From assembly GCA_965229685.1 (NCBI GenBank), contig OZ245920.1, positions 2,232,001 through 2,296,000 of the forward strand: a stretch of 64,000 nucleotides of DNA. The letters run 5' to 3'. Both the position numbers and the translations under genes were made by a program. A model generated the notes under the pieces. The model was not told where the DNA came from and did not search any database. It saw only the letters and a program-made list of their open reading frames with translations. Below, one piece after another: positions 26,585 through 35,369 of the stretch; position 1 is the stretch's first letter; the number at the start of each line of letters is the position of its first letter. This DNA is from Pacificispira sp033344895. GTDB lineage: Bacteria; Pseudomonadota; Alphaproteobacteria; UBA8366; Aestuariispiraceae.

Positions 26585-27944
26585 GAATTCCCTCTCCCTC
26601 TAACTTGGTCAGGGTGGTCGGGTGGCGATCCGCGACCGTATCCACCGTCTCTCCTGAAACCCGGAGTTCTGAGACCACAACGCTCGCCCCGCCGCATTCG
26701 GAGCGTCGACAAGATACCTTCACCCAAGTGGCCTGTTTCGAAAGATTGACCATGAACAGGTACAAAGCCCCTTCATGACTCTTAGCCATGACACGAACCG
26801 GCGCGCGGAACTCTTCATCATCCTCCGCCGACCAACTCGTGGCCTGAAGACCGCGAGTTTCAGTCGGCGACAATAATGGCGCCTCGAGAGCTTCGAGGAA
26901 CCGATTGAATTCGGCGACCGTTTTCCAAAGGTTCCTAGACTTTTGAAGATCGTCCTCGGTCGCAACACCGGGTGGTTTTCCATCTTCGTTATAGTCGGCT
27001 ATTGCCGAACCGTCCGGTACCAAGTCGCGATAGTCCCCAATTGGGTCCGGCGCGATTCCGACCACGTTGTCATCCCGGGTGACGAAACTATCCAGCGCGA
27101 AGACAACCAGCCCCGTCGCCCCCTGGGTCAGGGCCGCCATAGCCATAGATCGATACTCTTCAGGGGTCGGCATGCGCCACGAACGCTGGCTGTCGGAGAA
27201 AGCTTGAATATTGAACCAGATAGGTCGGTCCTTGGGAATGGTCAATCGCGCCCGCCTGACGGAACTCGCCACGAAGGCGGCGGGGCTGTACGCGGTAAGG
27301 CGGTCATTGGCCGCGTAGTAGTTATGGACCGCGATATCCCCCAGCACAGCCCATTTGAGCCATTCCTCACGAACCCTTTCTAACGGCGGGCCATCCAAAA
27401 GGAATATTGGAGGTCCCGGATCTAGGTTCCTGATCTCGTTGTAGCGCTTCCGAAACACCTCTCGCCTATCCTCTTGGGATAGCTCTGAATGGAAAAAAGA
27501 GGGCTCTTCGTCTAGGTACCAGGCGAGCACCGTATCCGTGTCGCGCAATAGCACGATTTCTTCATCCGTCGGGCAATGTACGACGAGGCGCAGCCCCGAT
27601 CGCCGAACATCCTCCAGAATCGCGTCCAACCGATGCAGTTCCCAGACATGCACCGCAGTGAATCCAGCGTCGGAGACATTGGAAAGAGAATACTCCCGCC
27701 CCCAGAATTCACCCGACAGCGCATGATACAGGATACGGTGCAGTTCCGCCCCGCCATCCGCGCCAGGAACATTCGGTACGCCACTCGAATGCTGGCTTTG
27801 CAGGGCCGGTTCGTCCAAAAAGGTAGGACTGGAACACGCCGCGAGGACTAGACCAGCACTCAACGCGAGAACCAGTCTTCTCCAGGAGCGCTTCGGCCAC
27901 CAATCAATCGACGGCTTGCGCGATAGGAATATCGTCGAGATCAA
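26559..27944 (-). CDS. Lipoprotein with TIM-barrel glycosidase-like domain
   Basis: The 461-residue protein has a lipoprotein signal (LSAGLVLAACSS). The mature part resembles a beta/alpha-barrel glycoside hydrolase: AGFTAVHVWELHRLDAI, VLAWYLDEEPSFF with an acid pair, PIWFNIQAFSD and GATGLVVFALDSF, then a small beta domain. The family is not assigned with certainty. The start is a TTG only 13 bases from the divergent neighbour's GTG, and no ribosome site is visible, so a different start is possible. First gene of the VanZ/sulfatase operon. Confidence 0.7.
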   Translation of the reverse strand: MISTIFLSRKPSIDWWPKRSWRRLVLALSAGLVLAACSSPTFLDEPALQSQHSSGVPNVPGADGGAELHRILYHALSGEFWGREYSLSNVSDAGFTAVHVWELHRLDAILEDVRRSGLRLVVHCPTDEEIVLLRDTDTVLAWYLDEEPSFFHSELSQEDRREVFRKRYNEIRNLDPGPPIFLLDGPPLERVREEWLKWAVLGDIAVHNYYAANDRLTAYSPAAFVASSVRRARLTIPKDRPIWFNIQAFSDSQRSWRMPTPEEYRSMAMAALTQGATGLVVFALDSFVTRDDNVVGIAPDPIGDYRDLVPDGSAIADYNEDGKPPGVATEDDLQKSRNLWKTVAEFNRFLEALEAPLLSPTETRGLQATSWSAEDDEEFRAPVRVMAKSHEGALYLFMVNLSKQATWVKVSCRRSECGGASVVVSELRVSGETVDTVADRHPTTLTKLEGEGIRVFRLTSD

Positions 27945-27957
27945 GGGAATCTAGTCC

Positions 27958-28878
27958 GTGCGGATCTTCGTTAGTTGTGCGGTTAGCCAGATCGGATATT
28001 GGGTTTTGCACCAATGTCGGGCTAAAGGTTTTTCGAGCGTTTGTGGATACAATAAAATGCGATACGCCGAAGCCAACCTATCGGACGATAGCACCAATAG
28101 CGCTTGGGTGCGATGGAATCTCGACGCGAAAAGAGAGGGACCGCCCGTCTTTCCCGATAACGAAGGTGACGCGCTCATCCACTGCGGCCCCCTTGGGCTC
28201 GCGCCCCAGGCGATACGAGATACGGTCTCGCTGGGCGTCTCGCGCGTGGTCGCCTTTGGCTCGACGTCCATTCGGTATAGAGACGCACCGCCGCCAAAGG
28301 GAGATCCGAATCTGGTCCGACACCTTAAGAAGGCGAGGGCCGCGACGGAAAACGCGTGCCGGGATCAAGGACTGTCTTGTCTGATCCTAGAGCCCACCAT
28401 GATATATGGCTCGGGCATGGATACGAACATCACTCGACTCGCTAGGTCGTTGTCGAAAATGCCATTCTTCATTTTGCCAAAGACCTGTCGGGGCCTACGC
28501 CAACCGGTGCATGCGGCAGATCTGGCGGCAGCAGCATTAGCGGCCGTCACGTCCACGGAACCGGAATTGGAAGGTACGGTCTTGCGGATGGAGATCGGGG
28601 GCGGCGAGCAACTGAACTACCCCGAGATCGTGGCGCGTCTCGCGAGGACGATTGGGCGCGCTCCTAGGGTTTGGCGTAGCGATTCGATGACCGGGCTACT
28701 CGGTGCGTTGGCCCCAATTGACCCACGGTTTCAGGCTGCGTACAGCGCGGCTCTCCGCATGACCGACGATCAAACAGCAGATAACGACATGGTGTTGTCG
28801 TATTTGGGGCTATGCCCACGGGATTTCGCGCCAACCCGGGACGATTTGACCCCGCCGCCTCTCATTCGAGACAGGTAA
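27958..28878 (+). CDS. NAD-dependent epimerase/dehydratase-like protein
   Basis: This 306-residue protein belongs to the extended short-chain dehydrogenases. LEPTMIYGSGMDTNITRLA, FFILPKTCRGLRQPVHAADLA and VVAFGSTSIRY are recognisable. The N-terminal dinucleotide motif is unusual: MRIFVSCAVSQIGYWVL replaces GxxGxxG, and the YxxxK lysine is not evident. It may therefore bind another ligand or be catalytically changed. GTG 27958 has AAGGGA upstream. Substrate unknown; probably a nucleotide or polyprenyl-linked sugar. Confidence 0.75.
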   Translation: MRIFVSCAVSQIGYWVLHQCRAKGFSSVCGYNKMRYAEANLSDDSTNSAWVRWNLDAKREGPPVFPDNEGDALIHCGPLGLAPQAIRDTVSLGVSRVVAFGSTSIRYRDAPPPKGDPNLVRHLKKARAATENACRDQGLSCLILEPTMIYGSGMDTNITRLARSLSKMPFFILPKTCRGLRQPVHAADLAAAALAAVTSTEPELEGTVLRMEIGGGEQLNYPEIVARLARTIGRAPRVWRSDSMTGLLGALAPIDPRFQAAYSAALRMTDDQTADNDMVLSYLGLCPRDFAPTRDDLTPPPLIRDR

Positions 28879-28985
28879 CGATGGATTGGGTTTACGGCGC
28901 TTCTTGGAAGTTCAGTCTCGGCAAAAACAGCGGTTCGTGTTAGGAAAAATTCAGAACTCATCGTATTTCCAAGGAAACGGATAGT

Positions 28986-29930
28986 ATGCGTCCGACCGAT
29001 TTTTCCACCTTTGTTGGGATAGGCATTGGGTGTGTGATTATCGGGCTGATTCTTGTTTTCCACGAACAGCTCGGCTTGGGTTTGCCCATCGGTGATGCAA
29101 CACCGACCGCCAGGATTGTGATTCCTCCGATACCTACCGACCCTTCCCAGACTGTCGAAGAAACGGAGGAAGGCGAACAGGCACTCGAACAGGTGGCGTC
29201 GGAGGAACCACCACTTCCGCCGCCCTTGTCGGTTCATTCGATCCCAGTTTCCAATCAGTATTCCGTCTTGGACTGGAATGCGTCGCAACCTTTCAGCGGC
29301 TACGTTGATACGGTTTATGTCGATGACGTTCTGTCAGAGCCCAATCAACCGATCAGCGTCACCACCGATTCAGTCGTGCGGCTTAATGGCTGGGCTGGAA
29401 ACGCCGCGTTTGGAGTTCAGTTCCCCTGGGTCCTCTTTTCGGTCTGCGATCTGGTCGTGGGATCAACGCCGGTCTTGGTTCAGCGTCCGGATGTTCAGGA
29501 AAACGTCCACAAGAATCTGGAAGTTACCGGTTGGGAAGCAACCTTGGCGGCGCGGCACTTTCCCGTATGCGAGGACGCGACCCTTATCGCGTGGGGAGTC
29601 GCACCGATCGGATTCAACATATTTCCGCTTTACGGCGGCCGGGTCATCGACCACGTCCCAGGAGAGGAGACTCCTCCGAAGTATGACTTCGTCTCGCCGG
29701 ATACGATCCTAAGCCCAAAGGATGTTCCACCTCCCACCGAGATGAGCATTTCCGTTCTAGCGTCTTCGCTGAACGTTCGGCGATGCGCGAGTTCGGACTG
29801 CCCGATCGTAGGGGCTTTCAAGCGGGGCCGATATGACGGGTTTTTGATCGATACAAATAGTGAGTGGTCGCTTGTTCAGGCCGCCGATACCGTAGGCTGG
29901 GTGTACAATCAGTTCGTGGACTTAGAATAA
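28986..29930 (+). CDS. Membrane-anchored protein with C-terminal SH3b domain
   Basis: The 314-residue protein has one N-terminal membrane segment (VGIGIGCVIIGLILVF), an acidic proline-rich linker to about residue 82, a middle domain with four cysteines and a bacterial SH3 domain at about 255-314 (LASSLNVRRCASSDCPIVGAF, WSLVQAADTVGWVYNQFVDL). SH3b domains usually bind peptidoglycan or peptides in the periplasm. AAGGAAA precedes the ATG. The function is unknown; the position suggests an envelope role. Confidence 0.75.
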   Translation: MRPTDFSTFVGIGIGCVIIGLILVFHEQLGLGLPIGDATPTARIVIPPIPTDPSQTVEETEEGEQALEQVASEEPPLPPPLSVHSIPVSNQYSVLDWNASQPFSGYVDTVYVDDVLSEPNQPISVTTDSVVRLNGWAGNAAFGVQFPWVLFSVCDLVVGSTPVLVQRPDVQENVHKNLEVTGWEATLAARHFPVCEDATLIAWGVAPIGFNIFPLYGGRVIDHVPGEETPPKYDFVSPDTILSPKDVPPPTEMSISVLASSLNVRRCASSDCPIVGAFKRGRYDGFLIDTNSEWSLVQAADTVGWVYNQFVDLE

Positions 29931-29985
29931 CGCCGAAGGCAAGTTGCCCTCGCGCCCTGACGATCACATATGAAGGGAGTTCGAG

Positions 29986-30885
29986 GTGAGGATTTTAGTT
30001 ACCGGCGGAACCGGCCGCCTCGGGCAAGCACTGACCAAATCGGCACCTGATTGGGTTGATTTGGTTTTGCCGCCTCGATCCAAACTCGATCTAGGAGCGC
30101 CCGGCGAGCTTGCCGCAAAGTTGGATGCCGTCCAACCGACCGTCATCATCAACGCGGGCGCCTTCACGAATGTCGACTTGGCCGAAACGGAGCGAGAGGC
30201 AAGCTTCGCCGTAAACGCCGTCAGCCCCGGCGTACTCGCGCACTGGGCCGCGAATAACGGATGCCGCTTCATTCAAATCTCCACGGACTATGTTCATGAT
30301 GGAGATGTTGAGACCCCGATCGCGCCGGACACCCCCCCAAAACCCGTGAACCATTATGGCGCCGACAAACTGGAAGGCGAGGCGCGGGTCGCGGCGGCTC
30401 ACCCTTGCCATGAAATTCTCAGAACATCGTGGCTTTACGGTCCAAAGGTTGGCACGACATTCGTGGATATCATGCTGCGATTGTCGCTTGAACGGGAGAA
30501 ACTATCGGCTGTCACGGACCAAACGGGAAACCCTACGCCTGTAGGTTGGCTCGCGCAGTCCATATGGCGGATGCTTAAGACCAAGGCACCGGCCCAAGGA
30601 GGAATATTCCATGCGGTCGCATCCGGCCACGTCAACCGGCACGGTCTCGCCACCAGTGTGGTGGAAGCCGCGCGAGAAGCCGGGTTGCCGGTGCGGTGCA
30701 CGGCGATAGACGAAGTGGGCAGTGATCATTTTCCGACGACCGCCGCCCGCCCGCGTTTCTCGGCTTTGGACAACAACAGTTTCCTAGAGCGCTATGGCGT
30801 CGGACCCTTGGGTTGGAAGGACGGTATTCGAGATTTCGTGCGGTCCTGTGCGCCGCGCTATCGCGTCAGTCTTGGTTTGGAATAA
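29986..30885 (+). CDS. rfbD: dTDP-4-dehydrorhamnose reductase
   Basis: The 299-residue RmlD protein reduces dTDP-4-keto-L-rhamnose to dTDP-L-rhamnose. It has the Rossmann motif VTGGTGRLGQAL, INAGAFTNVDLAETE, ISTDYVHDGD, the catalytic HYGADKLEGE (YxxxK) and ILRTSWLYGPKVG. GTG 29986 follows AAGGGAG. Its partners rfbB, rfbA and rfbC lie 18 kb to the right on the opposite strand. Its end overlaps the convergent glycosyltransferase gene by 20 bases. Confidence 0.93.
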   Translation: MRILVTGGTGRLGQALTKSAPDWVDLVLPPRSKLDLGAPGELAAKLDAVQPTVIINAGAFTNVDLAETEREASFAVNAVSPGVLAHWAANNGCRFIQISTDYVHDGDVETPIAPDTPPKPVNHYGADKLEGEARVAAAHPCHEILRTSWLYGPKVGTTFVDIMLRLSLEREKLSAVTDQTGNPTPVGWLAQSIWRMLKTKAPAQGGIFHAVASGHVNRHGLATSVVEAAREAGLPVRCTAIDEVGSDHFPTTAARPRFSALDNNSFLERYGVGPLGWKDGIRDFVRSCAPRYRVSLGLE

Positions 30886-31963
30886 CCCTCTCCAGCGCGA
30901 ATTTCTCGATAACAAGACTCGTCAGCTTGGTGCCGTCTCTCGTATCCGTGCAGCCGAATATGAAAAAATCGACGTCTCTTTTTGGCAAGGATTCGCGATC
31001 CGTTACCTCGGCGACAGCTTCGACGTCTCGTATCATGGGAAGCGGTTCGTAAGGCGCCAAGTCCATGTCATAGGCGCAAAGAAAGACGGGATAGCCTAGA
31101 AGCGCGGCGTCCAGCGCGATGGTCGACGGTGTCGTAACGACCGCGAACCACCCTGATTCGAGTGTATCGGCTCGCGCTTCTCCGTCGGGGGTATCCCGCC
31201 ACATGCGGATTTTGTCGTGCCGCGGCAACAGATCCGCGTTTCGCGACACCCAGCGCCCCGCGGGATGAGGCTTCAGTACAACTTCCGCCACGTCGGGCAG
31301 TTCTGCCAGGCGCGATATACATGCTAGGAAAAACGCACGATAGGCTTCCGAATACCGATCCCAATGGAGATTTTCGGCGACGAGAACCCGTGCATTACCA
31401 GCTTCACTCCTGGACGCCGCACGTTTAGTGTCGAGCGAGGTCGGTCTTCCCGTTACTACGACCCGTGTCCCGTTGGACCGGTGACGCAGCGCGATCTCAT
31501 CCGGAACAGCGGTCCAAGCGAGCACCAATTTAGATGCGAACGACACCCCGTCATCCGCGAGCGCCTCTCTGGCGAGCCCGACATTCTCGATCCCATGTTG
31601 GAGCGTAACCGTTCCGCGCCGGAACGCACGCGCGATAGCCACGAAGCGGTGGGCGACGCGGTGGGGCAAAGTGCTTGACTCGCTCGCGCACAGAACGGTC
31701 GTCGGCAAGGGGGCGAATGGAAATGCACCAATCCTTAGCAACCATTCATCCGTCACTCGACATCGTAACCCTGCATCTTCTATGCGACGGCGAAGGTCCG
31801 GATAGTGAATCAGCGATTGTCGGGTGACATAGACGGAAACGGAAAGCCGACCTCTCTTATGGAGAAATCGTGCAACCGGCATCAAAACGGACAAGTCCTG
31901 CGGTAGCAAGACGAGCACCGTCAAGCGTTTGCGCCGAAGCCATCGATACAGTCGGACTATCAC
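30866..31963 (-). CDS. GT-B glycosyltransferase (CDP-glycerol-transferase-like)
   Basis: The 365-residue cytoplasmic protein has two Rossmann-like halves. Motifs include GTVTLQHGIENVGLA, VVLKPHPAGRWVS and FAVVTTPSTIALDAALLGYP, which recall the CDP-glycerol glycerophosphotransferase and capsule-type GT-B families. It probably adds a residue to the exported polysaccharide. GTG 31963 has GAGG upstream. It follows the wzt-like gene in the same direction. Confidence 0.7.
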   Translation of the reverse strand: MIVRLYRWLRRKRLTVLVLLPQDLSVLMPVARFLHKRGRLSVSVYVTRQSLIHYPDLRRRIEDAGLRCRVTDEWLLRIGAFPFAPLPTTVLCASESSTLPHRVAHRFVAIARAFRRGTVTLQHGIENVGLAREALADDGVSFASKLVLAWTAVPDEIALRHRSNGTRVVVTGRPTSLDTKRAASRSEAGNARVLVAENLHWDRYSEAYRAFFLACISRLAELPDVAEVVLKPHPAGRWVSRNADLLPRHDKIRMWRDTPDGEARADTLESGWFAVVTTPSTIALDAALLGYPVFLCAYDMDLAPYEPLPMIRDVEAVAEVTDRESLPKRDVDFFIFGCTDTRDGTKLTSLVIEKFALERVIPNQD

Positions 31964-32009
31964 CTCGAGGCCTCAAGAAAAGAAACAAACTGCCGAGCTG
32001 CCCCCCCGT

Positions 32010-33353
32010 TCACTGTAACTTCCCAGTGATCTCGGTAACCTTCAGAAGGTTTATATTTCCTTTCACCGACGCATCGACAGGGAAAAAATGCATGACCTTC
32101 AGGCTGTTTCGCGTCGCCCCCCCGGCTTTCGTTTGAGCTTCTAGCCGCATTGTGATGCCGAAAGGATTCCTAGGAAGTTCCGGGACCTTGAATGTGAACT
32201 CCATAGTCAAACTGTCGCCGCGATCGACGTCGATCATATCCGACGCGACATTCGTGAAATCCTTGATACCGTGTAGCGATTCGGCAATTGGTTCCCGCAT
32301 GAACGGTCGATGGAGACCCAGTCGGACCTTCCCAAAGGAAACGCGTTCCAGGAAAAGCACGATCATCTTGATCTTGATGGTGTCGCCCTGCCGCACCAGG
32401 AACCAGACAGGGGCGTTCTGGTCGTGGATTTCTCCATCGATCCATATTTTATAGACTTCGGCGACAGGGTTCTTTTTTTTCAGCGCGCGCGCTCGCGCAT
32501 CAAGTTCCTGCTCATCTTCCTTCGTGACAATACCGGCTTCTTTCTCCTCGGAATCGTCTTCCACGTCCTCAGGCGCCGTGGCGTCATACAGCGACTTGTA
32601 TGTTTTCAGGGCTTCGGCGGGCAGTTGCTCGTTCTGAATCTCGCCATCCTTGAGAAGCAGCATGCGGTCCGCCCATCGCTGCGGAATCGTTGGTTTGGCG
32701 GCGAGGAACACGATTGTCCTCTTGCCCTTCAACGCATCTAGTCGGGCCCAACAGCGATCATTCACCTCCTGGTCGCCCGATACGGTGACGTTGTCAAAGA
32801 TCATGACATCATTATCAAGTAGAAAAGCGAGCGCCAAACTGAAGTTCCGCTCCTGTCTTGGCGAAAGGTTGAACAAAGGGGTCTCCGCAAGGTCCGTAAT
32901 ATTTGCGAACGCCAGCGCATCACGAATATACGCGTCCGTTTCCGCGCGCTTGACCCCCCAAAGCGCCGCCTTGAAAAAAGCATTCTCCGCGACACTCAAC
33001 ATCGGGCGAAACCCGCGACCGATCCGCGATATCAAAATCGTTTGGCCCTTGATTTCCAGGGTACCTTCGTCGTGGGATATCACGCCGCCCAAGACGTTTG
33101 CCAAAACCGTTTTCCCGGAGCCAGCGCCCCCCAGAACGCCGACAAACTCATTCTTCCGGATGTCGAGATTGATACTCTTAAGCGAATAGCTCTCCCTAGC
33201 ACGCAAGGCTTTGGAAGCCCCACTACCCTTGCGAAATCGAAACATGTCGCGGAAGCCATACTGGCTTGCCAAAAACAAATCGTCGACGTGACGTGTAGCG
33301 AGCCCCCTCGCGCGGATGACAACGTCATCGGTTATGTCGCCGTTATCCAACAA
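32010..33353 (-). CDS. wzt: Wzt-like ABC transporter ATP-binding protein with altered catalytic motifs
   Basis: This 447-residue protein joins an ABC ATPase domain (residues 1-250) to a Wzt-type C-terminal beta-sandwich expected to bind the glycan. Walker A (GGAGSGKT, 75-82) is intact. The signature is LSPRQ rather than LSGGQ, Walker B reads VMIFDN with N188 where the catalytic glutamate is expected, and the switch histidine region reads VFLAAKP. The pairing with the adjacent permease supports polysaccharide export, but hydrolysis by this subunit is doubtful. The start is a TTG. Confidence 0.85.
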   Translation of the reverse strand: MLDNGDITDDVVIRARGLATRHVDDLFLASQYGFRDMFRFRKGSGASKALRARESYSLKSINLDIRKNEFVGVLGGAGSGKTVLANVLGGVISHDEGTLEIKGQTILISRIGRGFRPMLSVAENAFFKAALWGVKRAETDAYIRDALAFANITDLAETPLFNLSPRQERNFSLALAFLLDNDVMIFDNVTVSGDQEVNDRCWARLDALKGKRTIVFLAAKPTIPQRWADRMLLLKDGEIQNEQLPAEALKTYKSLYDATAPEDVEDDSEEKEAGIVTKEDEQELDARARALKKKNPVAEVYKIWIDGEIHDQNAPVWFLVRQGDTIKIKMIVLFLERVSFGKVRLGLHRPFMREPIAESLHGIKDFTNVASDMIDVDRGDSLTMEFTFKVPELPRNPFGITMRLEAQTKAGGATRNSLKVMHFFPVDASVKGNINLLKVTEITGKLQ

Positions 33354-33379
33354 CCGTCTCCGTCAAAAACAGCCAGCAG

Positions 33380-34222
33380 TCAAATGAGCTGACATGCAAT
33401 TTTCAGGCCGCGCCGATAGAACCGTGTCCCGATTGCCAACAAACCCACCATGCCCACCACCAAGGCGGCGGTCGTGCCCAAATGCGACGGAGCGGTTCCC
33501 AAAGCGCTGTCCCTGAACAGAAGTACCAAATAGGTGACGGGGTTACTGAAAACAACCTCCTCCAAGAGGCTATCCTTTGGGGGATAATAAAATACCGGCG
33601 TCAGAAACATCCAAAGAGAAAAAACAAACTGTATACCGTACCGTATATCGAGATAAACAAGGCTAATCGGTGCTAGAAACATTCCAAACACCATCCCCCC
33701 CGACAACAATAGAACGACGGCGATGATCAGAAGTGGAAGATATGTCAAGTCTGGAACGATGCCATACCACGCAAAGATCGCGACCATGACCGGTAAAAGG
33801 AGCATGAAGTTAAGCAACGTGTACGTTGCCGCGGCGATCAGGACGCCAAAATGTGGGATCGAAACGCTACTCAAAATGGTGCGCGTTCGTCGGCACATTT
33901 GGATGGGCATGTAGACGCCGTCCCGAAAAATCGACCAAGCGACAAAACCGGAGACCAAGAATACCGGATACGGAACCCCGAGCGCTGCCACCGTGTCGAT
34001 GCCCATCTCGCGAACGATCAACGTTGCTACCACCATCATAGTTATCATTGGAACAAGCGCCCAAAAGAAACCGAGAAAGGCTCGTCTGTATCGCGTCCGA
34101 AAGTCCCGAATGAAGAGCGCCAATCCGAAATGCAGAGAGTCCGTGACGACGCTATAGCCACGCGCCAAGTTTTCGCTTGGAGCCGTCTTTACTCTTTCCA
34201 AGTCGGATGCACCGTCGCTCAT
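33380..34222 (-). CDS. wzm: ABC-2 polysaccharide export permease (Wzm/KpsM type)
   Basis: The 280-residue protein has six hydrophobic segments and the family entry motif FIRDFRTRYRRAFLGFFWAL. FSLWMFLTPVFYYPP and NPVTYLVLLFRD are also typical of O-antigen and capsule permeases. It would move the lipid-linked glycan across the inner membrane with the Wzt-like partner 26 bases downstream. ATG 34222 has GAGAGGT upstream and was preferred to an ATG 18 bases earlier. Confidence 0.9.
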   Translation of the reverse strand: MSDGASDLERVKTAPSENLARGYSVVTDSLHFGLALFIRDFRTRYRRAFLGFFWALVPMITMMVVATLIVREMGIDTVAALGVPYPVFLVSGFVAWSIFRDGVYMPIQMCRRTRTILSSVSIPHFGVLIAAATYTLLNFMLLLPVMVAIFAWYGIVPDLTYLPLLIIAVVLLLSGGMVFGMFLAPISLVYLDIRYGIQFVFSLWMFLTPVFYYPPKDSLLEEVVFSNPVTYLVLLFRDSALGTAPSHLGTTAALVVGMVGLLAIGTRFYRRGLKIACQLI

Positions 34223-34394
34223 GTTACCTCTCGACCCCATAGAACGGGCTCTAACCGCGAAAACAAACCTACACTACACACCGGCGTGGAAACCAACGAA
34301 CGCGTCACGAATCTCACCTAACTTCAACCTATGGAAAACTTCCGACCCAAGCAATAACAAGTCTTGTGGCAAGAGCTGGACGGAAATTAGGCCC

Positions 34395-35345
34395 CTAACA
34401 GGCCTTTTCCTCCAATTCGCGAAGCTTTATCTTGGCCGAAGCACTTCCAAGTTCCTCAGCGCGGCTCAGCCATTCACGCGCCTTGCCTATGCTTACTTCG
34501 ATTTCGCCATCTCCGTTCGCGAAAATATCCGCAATCATTTCGGCGGCGATGACATCACCCATATCAGCGGACTTCTGGAAGTGCTGCAACGCGCGCTTCA
34601 CGTCCTTTTCGATGTCGCCACCCGACCGGTAGATCAGGCCAAGATAGCGATCGGCTTCCGGAACGCCAGCGGAGGCTGCTTGCCGGAACAAGGCAAACGC
34701 ACGGCGTTGATCGACATCGACACCTCGCCCGGTGAAATAAAGCATCGCGAGTTCCATTTGCGCATCGCCGAAACCAGCCTTCGCGGCACCGCTCAACAGG
34801 GAAACGGCATCTGGAATATTCCGATCTACGGCCTTGCCCTTAATGTACAAGCGTGCGAGTTCTAGAGCCGCTGTATGATTGCGCTTAGCGGCGCGGCGGT
34901 ACCATTGGATGGATTCCTTTGCATCTTGAGGGACGCCGAAACCTTTCAGATAATATTGAGCAATCTTGAGCTGCGCTTCGGGATCACCCTTCTTGCAGCC
35001 TTCGAGAAGATATCCGATCGCGCGCTTCACATCGGCTTCGATCAACTCACCACGTCCCTTCATGAAGAGGCGGGCAAGGTAGCGAAGGGCCTGTTTGTTA
35101 CCAAGTTCCGCTGCCCTTTCATAGAGCGCAACGGCAGCGGCGGGGCCTTCGCCCTCGCCTTCCCCTTTTTCGATGACCGTCGCCAACCGGAAGGCGGAAC
35201 GCGCGTCCCCAGCCTCGGCTAGTTCCTTCAGCGTCTTGATGGCGGCTTCGCGACCATCTTCTTGATCTTTAGATTTCAGAACGACCATGGCCTCGCGGTA
35301 CTTCGCGTCCGCATCATCAATCGAGATCTTATCTTCATCCGACAT
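34395..35345 (-). CDS. Sel1-like repeat protein
   Basis: The 316-residue protein is built almost wholly of Sel1-type helical repeats (AVALYERAAELGNKQALRYL, LKIAQYYLKGFGVPQDAKE, LAMLYFTGRGVDVDQRRA, LIYRSGGDIEKDVKRALQHF). There is no signal peptide. Sel1 proteins serve as scaffolds for protein complexes. It sits in the minus-strand glycan operon between a methyltransferase and the permease, so it may organise the biosynthetic enzymes. That role is inferred. Confidence 0.85.
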   Translation of the reverse strand: MSDEDKISIDDADAKYREAMVVLKSKDQEDGREAAIKTLKELAEAGDARSAFRLATVIEKGEGEGEGPAAAVALYERAAELGNKQALRYLARLFMKGRGELIEADVKRAIGYLLEGCKKGDPEAQLKIAQYYLKGFGVPQDAKESIQWYRRAAKRNHTAALELARLYIKGKAVDRNIPDAVSLLSGAAKAGFGDAQMELAMLYFTGRGVDVDQRRAFALFRQAASAGVPEADRYLGLIYRSGGDIEKDVKRALQHFQKSADMGDVIAAEMIADIFANGDGEIEVSIGKAREWLSRAEELGSASAKIKLRELEEKAC

Positions 35346-35369
35346 GTCGCTTACTCCGATTTTACGTTG

